DNA of 64,000 nt from CAYNEO01 sp964396245 (GTDB taxonomy: Bacteria; Zixibacteria; MSB-5A5; GN15; FEB-12): NCBI GenBank assembly GCA_964396245.1, contig CAYNEO010000015.1, positions 1-64,000 of the forward strand. Reading direction: 5' to 3'. The notes under the pieces are model-generated. The model was not told where the DNA came from, made no database searches, and worked only from the letters and a program-made list of their open reading frames with translations. Positions 25,666 to 34,365 of this stretch are shown here, one piece after another. Both the position numbers and the translations under genes were made by a program. How positions within the stretch are numbered: the stretch's first letter is position 1; every line of letters begins with the position of its first letter.

Positions 25666-26526
25666 CTAGTCGTCACACCCGGCGATAAACGCCGGCGCCA
25701 ACGCCGATGCGGCTTCGAAATCAAAGCCGATTTGTTCAGGGCGATGGGCATCGGAACCGAGACGGCGCACCGCCACCCCCTCGCGCCGGGCAAGATTGAT
25801 AATCTCGGTTCTCGGGTAGTACTCACTCAGCCCCTTCCTGAGAGCCGCCGTATTTATTTCAAGTCCGGTGCCCGACTCCTTGAGAGCGGTAAAGACATCG
25901 GCCATATAGGGCTGGTGAACCGCATTGACGGCATCGCCGTAGTAATCCCGCCCGTATTTCCGGTAATAGTCCAGGTGCGCTATGGTGTCGAACAGACCCG
26001 AGCGGATAGCGCTGAGCACGTGACCGAAATACTTCTGTGCCATCTGCTCGACAGAGTATCTTTCAAAGCAGCGCGCATACAACTCGCTGCAACAGAAACA
26101 GACATTCTCTATCTCGTGGATACCGCAGAGCATATAATCAAATCCGTATCGTTCTTTGAGCTTGATCACCGCCTCTTCGCATCCGGGATACCATCCGAAT
26201 TCCAGTCCCAACTTGACCGAAACGCCCTGCACGAAGTACTGGTCATGCGCCCGGCGTACGTGTTCGACGTATGCCTCGAGAGAATCGGGACTAACGGGCA
26301 GACGCTCGCCGTTAACACGGATGAAATTCGCCCCTCCGTGACCGTCGTACGAGTCCGGGTTGCTGTCGTAGTGCGTGGTGAAGCAGATTTCCGCGAGATT
26401 CCGCTCGATAGCAGCGTCGCAGTACTCCTCGATGGTGCCCCTGGCGTCAACGGAGTAGTCGGGATGAATATGGTAATCCGCCACGCCGCTGAGCGGCAGC
26501 GGCTCGATGCGAGGCTTATCAGGCAA
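25666..26526 (-). CDS. PHP-domain histidinol-phosphatase-like phosphoesterase
   Basis: The 286-residue product is a PHP metallo-phosphoesterase similar to HisK-type histidinol phosphatases. The metal ligands are visible in ADYHIHPDYS (about 17-26), the Glu/His of ICFTTHYDSN (about 54-63), a middle GLEFGWYPGCEE and the final GSDAHRPEQIG (about 260-270). No other his genes are nearby, so histidine synthesis is not assured; oligonucleotide or sugar phosphates are alternatives. It overlaps the upstream metallo-hydrolase gene by eight bases. Confidence 0.82.
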   Translation of the reverse strand: MPDKPRIEPLPLSGVADYHIHPDYSVDARGTIEEYCDAAIERNLAEICFTTHYDSNPDSYDGHGGANFIRVNGERLPVSPDSLEAYVEHVRRAHDQYFVQGVSVKLGLEFGWYPGCEEAVIKLKERYGFDYMLCGIHEIENVCFCCSELYARCFERYSVEQMAQKYFGHVLSAIRSGLFDTIAHLDYYRKYGRDYYGDAVNAVHQPYMADVFTALKESGTGLEINTAALRKGLSEYYPRTEIINLARREGVAVRRLGSDAHRPEQIGFDFEAASALAPAFIAGCDD

Positions 26527-27166
26527 AATATCCTCCAGTCAAAAACGGGTTGTTGTTCCGCTCGGCGCCCACAGTGGTCTGCGGGCCGTGTCCCGGGAAA
26601 CAAACGACGCTGTCCGGCAATCGCATGATCTTTTTTCGGATCGAGTCGATCAGGGTTTCGAACGAGCCGCCCGGAAGGTCGGTCCTCCCGATTGACCCCT
26701 GAAACAGCGTGTCGCCGCAAAAAAGCCAACCCTGCTTCTCATCGAGGTAACAGACTCCCGCCGCCGTGTGTCCCGGGGTGGACAAAACCCTTAAACACAC
26801 CGGTCCGATCACCAGTTCCTGTTCATCGACAACGAGATAGTCCGGCTCCGGCGCGACAATCGGTTCAGACAGATACGCCGAGGCATTACTGGTCGGATTC
26901 GCCAGCATGCCTTCTTCTCCCTGCCCGATATACAGCGGGATGTCATAGCGCGTCTTGACGGCTGACACCGCCGCGATATGATCGACGTGTCCGTGGGTGA
27001 GCAGTATCGCCCGAGGGGTCATCCCGACCTCCTCAACCTGTTGAATGATAAACGAATCCTCGTCTCCGGGGTCGATAATGACGCCGTCGGATGTTTCGCT
27101 GTCCCAATAAAGATAGCAATTGACCATAAACGGACCGACAGCCAGCGCACGAACCTGTTTTGCCAT
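26519..27166 (-). CDS. MBL-fold metallo-hydrolase (glyoxalase II-like)
   Basis: The 215-residue product has the full metallo-beta-lactamase set: LTHGHVDHIAAV (about residues 56-67), STPGHTAAGVCY (about 128-139), FCGDTLFQGSIGRTD and CFPGHGPQTTVG (about 190-201). Length and motifs match the YcbL/type III glyoxalase II-like group that hydrolyses thioesters such as S-lactoylglutathione, though the substrate is not certain. It is the first gene of its minus-strand run and is divergent from prfB. Confidence 0.87.
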   Translation of the reverse strand: MAKQVRALAVGPFMVNCYLYWDSETSDGVIIDPGDEDSFIIQQVEEVGMTPRAILLTHGHVDHIAAVSAVKTRYDIPLYIGQGEEGMLANPTSNASAYLSEPIVAPEPDYLVVDEQELVIGPVCLRVLSTPGHTAAGVCYLDEKQGWLFCGDTLFQGSIGRTDLPGGSFETLIDSIRKKIMRLPDSVVCFPGHGPQTTVGAERNNNPFLTGGYFA

Positions 27167-27278
27167 GCCACAAGAATAGCGGCATCGGCAGATGTGTCAA
27201 CCGGAATTTGTGTTTTAACGTCTTGTTTTTTATCAGCTTAGCGGCATCCAAATAACGCCGGACGACCAGAAAAAAGTC

Positions 27279-27306
27279 TGGACATCCGCCGCTAAAACAC
27301 TATATT
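27279..27306 (+). promoter_or_regulatory. sigma70-type promoter of prfB
   Basis: TGGACA (27279-27284), 16 bases, TATATT (27301-27306). Transcription would start near 27313, ahead of the prfB ATG at 27342. Confidence 0.55.
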
Positions 27307-27341
27307 GTGCTTTCTTTCACAAAGGTGACTGAGGAGATGAC

Positions 27342-28449
27342 ATGATTGCCGATATCAAAAGCAAGCTGGCCGACCTGACAGAGCGAGTAGATAACCTCGG
27401 GAGGTATCTTTGACCTCGAATCATTGAGGAAAAGAATATCCCAACTTGAAAAAAAGACTGCAGAACCCGGATTTTGGGATGACAACCAGGCTGCCCAGAA
27501 AGTGACCAAGGAGATGGCCCGTCATCGCAAGTGGGTCGAGGGTCACGCTCAGCTTGAACAAGATATCGCCGACCTGTCCGAACTCGTCGACATGGTGGAG
27601 GAGGATTCCAGTGAGGCCAGAGAAATCGAAGATTCGCTGGATGTTCTCGAAGCCAGGGTCAATGAAATGGAAATCGAGGCCCGCCTGTCCGGGCCGGATG
27701 ATTACCGCGACGCCATTCTTACCATACACCCCGGAGCCGGGGGCACCGAATCCCAGGACTGGGCCGACATGTTGTTCCGAATGTACAACCGATGGGCCGA
27801 GCGGCACGGCTTTGAGGTCGACCTGATGGACCATCAGCCGGGAGACGAAGCCGGCCTCAAGTCAGCGACCATGGAAATCAAAGGAGATTACGCGTACGGC
27901 TATCTCAAGTCGGAGTCCGGCGTACATCGTCTGGTAAGAATATCCCCCTTCGATGCCAACTCACGTCGGCACACGTCGTTCGCGTCAGTCCATGTCTTCC
28001 CTGTTGTGGAAGATAATGTCGAGGTCGAGATCAAGGACGAAGACGTGCGCGTGGACACCTACCGCGCCTCCGGTGCGGGCGGTCAGCACGTCAATAAAAC
28101 GTCCTCGGCTATCCGCCTGACCCACATGCCCACCGGAATTGTCGTGACCTGTCAGTCAGAGCGAAGCCAGCACAAGAACAAGGAATCCGCCTTCACGGTG
28201 CTGAAAGCCCGGCTGTATCAGCTCAAGCGTGAAGAGGAACAGAAGAAGCTCGAGAAATTCGAAAAGTCAAAGAAGAAGATAGAGTGGGGATCGCAGATTC
28301 GCTCTTACGTCTTTCACCCGTACAACATGGTCAAGGACCACCGGACGTCGGCGGAAACATCCAACGTGCAGGCGGTGATGGACGGTGATATCGATCAGTT
28401 TATCGAAGCGTTTCTGTCAGATCCGTCTCTGAAAGACCAGGTAGTGTAG
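27342..28449 (+). CDS. prfB: peptide chain release factor 2, programmed +1 frameshift
   Basis: RF2 ends translation at UGA and UAA. The gene needs a +1 ribosomal frameshift. Reading from the ATG at 27342 (ribosome site GAGGAG) gives 23 codons, ending GRYL, and then an in-frame TGA at 27411-27413. Skipping the T at 27411 continues with Asp-Leu-Glu and 345 codons. The slippery CTT-TGAC follows an internal Shine-Dalgarno GGGAGG (27399-27404) at the classical short spacing, exactly as in E. coli. The product has 368 residues, with the SPF-type anticodon element (RISPFDAN) and GGQ at residues 246-248. Annotating only the second frame would lose the regulation. Confidence 0.96.
27399..27414 (+). 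promoter_or_regulatory. prfB autoregulatory frameshift site
   Basis: GGGAGG (internal Shine-Dalgarno) is followed by TATCTTTGAC: the ribosome pauses at the TGA when RF2 is scarce, slips by one base on CTT, and reads GAC. The layout is the classical one. Confidence 0.95.
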
Positions 28450-28476
28450 AATCTACTGTAACGGTATGGAGATAGC

Positions 28477-29469
28477 ATGAATGCCGTTGAAGCAATAAAA
28501 GAAAAAGTCAAGGCGAAGAAGCGCCGGGTGGTCCTGCCGGAAGGCACCGAACCACGGACTATCATCGCCACCGGCAAAATTATCGCGCAGGGGATTGCAT
28601 CAGTCACCGTGCTTGGTGACGAAACGGCCGTTCGTGACCTTGCGAAAGAACACAAAGTCGATCTATCGAAGGTGGAAGTGATCGATCCCGTTAGTTCCCC
28701 GGACTACGACGCCTATGTCGCCGACCTCATGGAGTTGCGCAAGGAAAAAGGCATTACCGAGGAACAGGCAAAACAGGCCATGGCCACCACGCTGTATTTC
28801 GGCGCCATGCTTGTGCGACACGACAGGGCCGATGCTTCGGTTGCGGGCGCTGTCAACACGACCGGCGACGTTCTCCGCGCCGCCATTCACGTCCTTGGCC
28901 TCGCACCGGGTATCTCCACTGTCTCAAGCTCCTTCATCATGACACTGCCGAAGTTCCGGGAGGTCGAGAACAAGGTATTCCTGTACGGTGACTGCGCCGT
29001 CGTACCGAACCCGAACCCGGAGCAGCTGGCATCCATTGCCGTGTCCACCGCCGATACCATGCGCAAACTTATCGGCGAGGAACCGCGCGTGGCCCTGTTG
29101 TCTTTTTCTACCAAGGGATCGGCCAAGCACGCCGATATCGACAAGGTCCTGGCCGCCCTGGATATTCTCAAGAAGACTCATCCGGAACTGAAGGTCGATG
29201 GTGAGTTGCAGGTGGACGCTGCGATCATTCCCGAAATCGGCAAACGAAAAGCTCCCAATTCAGAAATAGCCGGCGACGCCAACGTGTTGATATTCCCCGA
29301 TCTCGACGCCGGCAATATTGGCTACAAATTAACCGAACGTCTGGCGGGTGCGACCGCGACGGGCCCTATCATTCAGGGACTGGCCAAACCGGCCAACGAC
29401 CTGTCGCGCGGCTGCTCGGCGGATGATATTGTTGACGTATCTGCGATGGCTTTGATGTTGAAAGGATAA
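28477..29469 (+). CDS. pta: phosphate acetyltransferase
   Basis: Pta interconverts acetyl-CoA and acetyl phosphate. The 330-residue product is the short form, without the DRTGG/BioD-like N-terminus. Family signs are RVVLPEGTEPRTI at the start, KGSAKHADIDKV, and ANVLIFPDLDAGNIGYKL (about 265-282) with GPIIQGLAKPANDLSRGCS near the end. It begins 27 bases after prfB. No acetate kinase gene is in the window. The next gene starts four bases after its stop, whose codons overlap the ribosome site AAAGGA, so the two are surely co-transcribed. Confidence 0.94.
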   Translation: MNAVEAIKEKVKAKKRRVVLPEGTEPRTIIATGKIIAQGIASVTVLGDETAVRDLAKEHKVDLSKVEVIDPVSSPDYDAYVADLMELRKEKGITEEQAKQAMATTLYFGAMLVRHDRADASVAGAVNTTGDVLRAAIHVLGLAPGISTVSSSFIMTLPKFREVENKVFLYGDCAVVPNPNPEQLASIAVSTADTMRKLIGEEPRVALLSFSTKGSAKHADIDKVLAALDILKKTHPELKVDGELQVDAAIIPEIGKRKAPNSEIAGDANVLIFPDLDAGNIGYKLTERLAGATATGPIIQGLAKPANDLSRGCSADDIVDVSAMALMLKG

Positions 29470-29473
29470 TTCG

Positions 29474-30691
29474 ATGAGCATCAGTCAACTTGCTCTGGAA
29501 GTACATGAGTCGCCGACTCTGGCCCTGAACGAAAAAGCGCGTCTTCTGCGCGAACGCGGCGACCCCGTCATACATCTCGGCGCGGGCGAGCCGAAAAGCA
29601 AGGTGCCGATTGACGCGATCCTCAGTTGTGCCGCCAAGCTGAACACCGGCGACGTACGCTACACTCCTACCGAGGGCATCCCCTCCCTGATCAAGGCGAT
29701 TATCCGCTATACCGAGGAAAACTACGGCCGGGTCATCGGACCGGATCAAGTAGTCGTCGCCGCCGGAGCCAAGCAGGCGTTTTACAATCTCATGATGACG
29801 ATTATCAATCCGCAGGACGAGGTGCTTATCCTCGCCCCGTACTGGGTGAGCTATCCTGAGATCGTCCGGATGGTGTACGGCGTGCCCATTATCGTTACGC
29901 CCGAGGACGGTCGCTTTGTGCCCAGGATGGAAGATATCGTCGAGAATGTGACCGGCTATACGAAAGCGATCATCCTGAACAGTCCCAACAACCCGTCCGG
30001 CGCCGTGTACCCCGAAGAACTGATCGGTGAACTGGTAGAGTTCTGTGAGAAAAAGGGCATCTACCTTATTATGGATGACATCTATCATAAGCTGGTATTC
30101 GACGGCAAGAAGGCGGTCTCGGCTTACAAATTCGCCAAGGACAACAGCGACAGTTCCAGGATTATCGTGATCAACGGCGTCTCCAAGATGTACGCGATGA
30201 CCGGATTCAGAATCGGCTGGGCTATCGCCAATCCGAAAATCACCAAGGTGATGATCAATGTCGCGGCGCAGAATACATCGTGTCCGTCTGTCATTCTCCA
30301 GGCGGCCGCCGAGGGTGCCCTGACCGGGGTGCAGAGCTCGGTCGAGAGTCTGCGGCTGCATCTCGAGAATAACTGCAAAGTGATGTTGAATGAATTGCAT
30401 TCGTTCAACGGCATCAAGATCATCCCGCCGGATGGTACGTTCTATTGCCTGCCGGACTTCCGTGCCTACAGCAAGGATTCGGTGGCGCTGTCGAAGTTCC
30501 TTCTGGAGAAGGCCCTGGTTGTAACCGTTCCCGGTAAGGAGTTCGGGATGGAGGGACACCTCCGCCTGAGCTACTGCGGCACGGTGAAGGAAATACGTGA
30601 AGGAGTCGCCCGTATCAAATGGGCGCTCGATCCGGAGTCACCCAATGAGATCTATATTGGTGACCGCAAGATGAGGAGAGACTGGAAATGA
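29474..30691 (+). CDS. aspartate aminotransferase-like class I PLP enzyme
   Basis: The enzyme moves an amino group between aspartate (or a similar amino acid) and 2-oxoglutarate. The 405-residue product has the fold type I marks: LGAGEPKSK near the N-terminus, NSPNNPSGAVY (about 174-184), MDDIYHKLVFDG, and the PLP lysine in GVSKMYAMTGFRIGWAI (Lys near 237), plus the carboxylate-binding Arg in LRLSYC (about 360). The length and GAGEP start fit the AspC/prephenate aminotransferase subgroup Ib. It overlaps pckA by four bases, linking oxaloacetate formation to PEP. Confidence 0.9.
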   Translation: MSISQLALEVHESPTLALNEKARLLRERGDPVIHLGAGEPKSKVPIDAILSCAAKLNTGDVRYTPTEGIPSLIKAIIRYTEENYGRVIGPDQVVVAAGAKQAFYNLMMTIINPQDEVLILAPYWVSYPEIVRMVYGVPIIVTPEDGRFVPRMEDIVENVTGYTKAIILNSPNNPSGAVYPEELIGELVEFCEKKGIYLIMDDIYHKLVFDGKKAVSAYKFAKDNSDSSRIIVINGVSKMYAMTGFRIGWAIANPKITKVMINVAAQNTSCPSVILQAAAEGALTGVQSSVESLRLHLENNCKVMLNELHSFNGIKIIPPDGTFYCLPDFRAYSKDSVALSKFLLEKALVVTVPGKEFGMEGHLRLSYCGTVKEIREGVARIKWALDPESPNEIYIGDRKMRRDWK

Positions 30692-32361
30692 AGAACAATT
30701 ACATTCTCGACATCAAGACTCCGGCTCAGAACGAGGCCAAGGCTGTCAAGAGTGATTACGGCCTCAAAAATCACGGCCTGCGGAATCTGAACAACGTCTA
30801 CTGGAATCTCCCCCGCGAAGCGCTCTACGAAGAGATCATCTTCCGGTCGGAAGGCAAGATGTCACACCAGGGTCCGATTGTCGTCGATACCGGTGTACAT
30901 ACGGCCCGTGCGGCGAACGATAAATTTGTCGTCCGCGAACCAAGCAGCGAAAATCGTATCTGGTGGGGTGAATACAATCGCCCGTTTAACATCGACAAGT
31001 TCAATGCCGTCTTTCAGCGCCTCCAGGGCTTCCTGCAGGGGCGGGACCTCTTTGTGCAGGATTGCTACGCCGGCGCCGACCCGCGTTACCGTCTGCCGGT
31101 GAGGATCATAACCGAATTTGCCTGGCACTCGCTCTTCGCCAAGAATATGTTTATCGAACCCGAGACTCACGATGAAATGCGCCGGTTCGTCCCCGATTTT
31201 ACTGTCATGGCAATTCCGTCATTTCATGGGATGCCGGAGATCGACGGTACCCTCTCTCCCACGTTTATCCTGCTGAACTTCGATCAGCGACTCTGCCTGA
31301 TCGGCAATTCAGGATACGGCGGAGAGATCAAGAAATCGGTATTTACCGTGCTGAACTATCTCCTCCCGATCGACAATATCATGACCATGCACTGCTCGGC
31401 CAATGTCGGGAAAGCGGGCGATGTCGCACTGTTCTTCGGACTCTCGGGCACGGGTAAGACGACCCTATCCGCCGACCCGAGCCGGAATCTCATCGGCGAT
31501 GACGAACATGGCTGGAGTGATGAGGGGATATTCAATTTCGAGGGCGGTTGCTACGCCAAAGTAATTTTTCTCTCCCCCACCGCCGAGCCGCAGATCTACG
31601 CCTGCACGCGTAAGTTCGGGACAGTGCTGGAAAATGTGGTCTTTGACCCGGTGACGAGATTACTCGACCTCGATGACGAGAGTCTGACCGAGAACACCCG
31701 CGCGGCGTATCCGCTCGACTATATCGACAACGCCGTGCCGGAGAAGATGGCCGGTCACCCAAATAACATCATTATGCTCACGTGCGATGCTTCGGGTGTA
31801 ATGCCGCCGATCGCGAAACTCACGCCTGAGCAGGCCATGTATCACTTCATATCGGGTTATACGTCGAAGGTCAGCGGTACTGAGATCGACCTTGGCAAAG
31901 AACCGGAAATTACGTTCAGCGCCTGTTTCGGGGCGCCGTTCATGGTTCACCACCCGTACTACTACGCCGAGCTCCTGAAGAACAAAGTCGAGAAATACGG
32001 CGTCAACTGCTGGCTGGTCAATACCGGCTGGAGCGGCGGACCATACGGAATCGGCAAGCGCATGAGCATCCATCACACGCGGACATTGCTCAACGCGGCT
32101 CTCGACGGTAAACTCCTCGATGTCGAGTATCGCACCGATCCAATATTTGGATTTGAGGTTCCGAAGTCTTGCGAGGGAGTACCCGAGAAGGTGCTCAATC
32201 CTGTCGAAACCTGGGAAGACCCTGATGCTTACCAGGAGAAGTATCTCCAGCTCGCAGCGCTCTTTATCGAGAACTTCAAGAAATTCAAGGAAGGTTGCCC
32301 GGAGGAGATCATCAAGGCGGGTCCCCGCAAGGAGAAGTTCGCTGCCGTAGGAAAGAAATAG
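30688..32361 (+). CDS. pckA: phosphoenolpyruvate carboxykinase (ATP)
   Basis: PckA converts oxaloacetate and ATP to PEP, CO2 and ADP, the entry step of gluconeogenesis (or the reverse in fermenting cells). The 557-residue product shows the ATP-form signature GLSGTGKTTLSADPSRNLIGDDEHGW (kinase loops at about residues 251-276), the metal-binding His in MHCSANVG, and the oxaloacetate-binding Arg in GADPRYRLPVR. Its ATG overlaps the aminotransferase stop (ATGA). A long hairpin lies 32 bases after its stop, without a T run. Confidence 0.95.
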   Translation: MKNNYILDIKTPAQNEAKAVKSDYGLKNHGLRNLNNVYWNLPREALYEEIIFRSEGKMSHQGPIVVDTGVHTARAANDKFVVREPSSENRIWWGEYNRPFNIDKFNAVFQRLQGFLQGRDLFVQDCYAGADPRYRLPVRIITEFAWHSLFAKNMFIEPETHDEMRRFVPDFTVMAIPSFHGMPEIDGTLSPTFILLNFDQRLCLIGNSGYGGEIKKSVFTVLNYLLPIDNIMTMHCSANVGKAGDVALFFGLSGTGKTTLSADPSRNLIGDDEHGWSDEGIFNFEGGCYAKVIFLSPTAEPQIYACTRKFGTVLENVVFDPVTRLLDLDDESLTENTRAAYPLDYIDNAVPEKMAGHPNNIIMLTCDASGVMPPIAKLTPEQAMYHFISGYTSKVSGTEIDLGKEPEITFSACFGAPFMVHHPYYYAELLKNKVEKYGVNCWLVNTGWSGGPYGIGKRMSIHHTRTLLNAALDGKLLDVEYRTDPIFGFEVPKSCEGVPEKVLNPVETWEDPDAYQEKYLQLAALFIENFKKFKEGCPEEIIKAGPRKEKFAAVGKK

Positions 32362-32392
32362 CCCGGATACATGGTGAGCCCGATAGATAGAT

Positions 32393-32422
32393 ATCGGAAA
32401 CGACGGCTTTGTCGTTTCCGAT
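32393..32422 (+). repeat. 12-bp inverted repeat after pckA
   Basis: ATCGGAAACGAC (32393-32404) is perfectly complementary to GTCGTTTCCGAT (32411-32422) with a six-base loop. There is no T run, so it is not a standard terminator; it may protect the pckA 3' end. A second hairpin, GGCGA/TCGCC, follows near 32440-32455. Confidence 0.6.
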
Positions 32423-32541
32423 TACCATAAGGCGCTGGGGGCGAACAAAGTCGCCGCTTCCGTGTTTAATGTTGATGTGGCTTGCACCTGCCGAAAATCA
32501 GCGGGGAATGGCTTCGGAAAGACAGCATAAGGACCTCAGAA

Positions 32542-32826
32542 ATGCCAACATATCAATATCGATGTAAGGATTGCGGCTACGAATTCGAGGAATTTCAGTC
32601 AATAGTCGATGACGCGTTGGAAGTATGCCCGCGCTGCGGCGGGCACGTTCACAGAGTGATTTCAGGCGGCGCCGGATTGATATTCAAAGGCTCCGGTTTC
32701 TATATCACCGACTATCGCAGCGATAAGTACAAGGCCGATGCCTCAAAGGAGAGATCGTCATCGACGACTACCCCGAGCAGTACATCATCATCTGATAAAT
32801 CGAGCGCGAAGACAACCGGCAGTTAA
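32542..32826 (+). CDS. FmdB-family zinc-ribbon protein
   Basis: The 94-residue product begins MPTYQYRCKDCGYEFE and has a second CPRCGG, giving the two CxxC knuckles of the FmdB/CxxC-CxxC-SSSS regulatory family. The tail is rich in Ser, Thr and Lys (SSSTTTPSSTSSSDKSS region), which is also typical. I prefer the ATG at 32542, which sits behind AAGGA; an upstream ATG at 32482 would add 20 residues that do not fit the family. Role unknown; family members often sit near metabolic operons. Confidence 0.88.
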   Translation: MPTYQYRCKDCGYEFEEFQSIVDDALEVCPRCGGHVHRVISGGAGLIFKGSGFYITDYRSDKYKADASKERSSSTTTPSSTSSSDKSSAKTTGS

Positions 32827-32864
32827 TCACTCCTTCCACTACACCTGGCCGGTCGACCAGCATT

Positions 32865-34235
32865 ATGAAAGATGTGTTCCTACAGGAGTTGCGAAAACAG
32901 CTTTCGAATCCGGATTCGCTCATTGTCGACCCGGCCGATTTCGACGACTACACGCACGATGAAACCGCCTACCGCCAGACCCCCATCGCCGTGCTTATGG
33001 CGGAGACACGCGAGGACATCGTAGCGGCGGCCCGACTCTGTCACAAGCACCAAATTCCAATCACGACCCGGGGGGCGGGGACCGGACTCTCCGGCGGTTG
33101 CGTGCCGTCGGAAGGCTCGCTGGTCATCTCCACCATGCAAATGGATAAGCTGGAGATCTATCCCCAGGACCGGGTGGCTATCTGCGGGCCGGGCGTGATC
33201 ACCAAAGAACTGCAGGACCAGGCGGCCACGTTTGGCCTCACCTATCCCCCCGATCCGGCCAGCTATGCCGAGTCCAGCCTGGGAGGAAATGTCGCCGAGG
33301 GCGCCGGCGGACTGCGCTGCAAACGGTTCGGCGTGACCAAAGATTATGTCATCGGTCTCGAGGCGGTGACCGCCAATGGTGACACCATTCGAAGCGGCGT
33401 GCTCAGCGGCACGCGGGGGCTCTCGTTCGGTGACGTTCTGATAGCCTCGGAGGGCACGCTGGCGATTATCACGGAGATCGCCGTCAACCTGATCGCCTTG
33501 CCGGGCCGCGGAACGACCATTCTCGCGGCGTTTGAACGTCCCAAAGATGCCGCCGCGGCCGTCTCTATGATTACCACTTCCGGGATAGTCCCAACCGTCC
33601 TCGAGTATATCGACGGCGATACGGTCAAACTGGCCAATCAGTTCGTCAGGACCGACGGTATCGACAATGCCGAGGCGGTACTTCTAATAGAAACGTCCGA
33701 CATCAACATGGAACAACAGAAAGCCAGCATCGAGGAGATCTGTCGACACAATAGAAGCTCCTTTCTACGTGTCGAGAGCGATCCGGAACGAGCCGAGCTT
33801 TTCTGGTCTATCCGCCGCGATATCTCCAAAGCCGCGGCCGCGGCTGTTAAAGTCAAGATTTCCGAGGACGTTGCTGTCCCGAATTCGAAATTTCCGGTGC
33901 TGGTTGAATTTGTCGCCGAGATGAATCGTACGAGCCCGCTTCGGATAAACTCCTATGGGCACGCCGGCGACGGCAATCTCCACGTAAATTTCCTGTCGCT
34001 GAGCGGCGAGGAATTCGAACTCGACTCGGTCGAAGAGGCTATCGGCCGGCTAATAAAGAAAACTATCGAGTTGGGTGGTACGATTTCGGGTGAGCATGGC
34101 ATCGGAATGGCAAAACGACAATACATGGCGTTCGAGTTTGACTCCCCGACCCTGGCCGCCATGCGCGCTTTCAAGGCCATTTTTGACCCCGAAAACCTCC
34201 TCAATCCGGGCAAAATCTTCCCCGACCAAAAATAG
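32865..34235 (+). CDS. glcD: GlcD/D-lactate dehydrogenase-like FAD oxidase
   Basis: This FAD-linked enzyme probably oxidises glycolate or D-lactate. The 456-residue product has the PCMH-type FAD domain (TTRGAGTGLSGGCVPSEGSLVIST, about 65-88; SSLGGNVAEGAGGLRC, about 138-153) and the FAD-oxidase C domain with NSYGHAGDGNLHVNF (about 364-378) and the terminal GEHGIGMAKRQYM. GlcE and GlcF partners are not nearby, so a single-subunit lactate/glycolate dehydrogenase is as likely as a GlcD subunit. Confidence 0.88.
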   Translation: MKDVFLQELRKQLSNPDSLIVDPADFDDYTHDETAYRQTPIAVLMAETREDIVAAARLCHKHQIPITTRGAGTGLSGGCVPSEGSLVISTMQMDKLEIYPQDRVAICGPGVITKELQDQAATFGLTYPPDPASYAESSLGGNVAEGAGGLRCKRFGVTKDYVIGLEAVTANGDTIRSGVLSGTRGLSFGDVLIASEGTLAIITEIAVNLIALPGRGTTILAAFERPKDAAAAVSMITTSGIVPTVLEYIDGDTVKLANQFVRTDGIDNAEAVLLIETSDINMEQQKASIEEICRHNRSSFLRVESDPERAELFWSIRRDISKAAAAAVKVKISEDVAVPNSKFPVLVEFVAEMNRTSPLRINSYGHAGDGNLHVNFLSLSGEEFELDSVEEAIGRLIKKTIELGGTISGEHGIGMAKRQYMAFEFDSPTLAAMRAFKAIFDPENLLNPGKIFPDQK

Positions 34236-34259
34236 TTATCTGCATAGTACCGGATATGC

Positions 34260-34288
34260 TTGACAAGGCCGGAGGCGTGATATAATTT
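34260..34288 (+). promoter_or_regulatory. promoter of citrate synthase gene
   Basis: A perfect TTGACA (34260-34265) is followed either by TATAAT after 15 bases (34281-34286) or by TAATTT after 17 bases (34283-34288). Transcription would begin near 34293-34295. Confidence 0.7.
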
Positions 34289-34297
34289 ATCGCGATA

Positions 34298-34315
34298 ATG
34301 TGAAATGTTTCACAT
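34298..34315. promoter_or_regulatory. CRP/FNR-family palindrome in gltA leader
   Basis: The 18-base perfect palindrome ATGTGAAATGTTTCACAT contains TGTGA-N6-TCACA, the consensus half-sites of the CRP family. It lies just after the predicted transcription start, a position where a bound protein would block RNA polymerase. No CRP-family gene is in the window. Confidence 0.65.
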
Positions 34316-34365
34316 CATCTGGAGTTGATCTCAGTCAACCAATATATGACGCAAAGGAGTTCAGC

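Noticed and set aside
25567..26628. A 353-codon plus-strand open frame over the mpg and PHP genes
   Set aside because: It spans two well-supported minus-strand genes and their junction; no family resemblance.
29369..30559. A 396-codon antisense open frame over pta and the aminotransferase gene
   Set aside because: Composition is His/Arg-rich as expected for a reverse-frame shadow, and both sense genes are certain.
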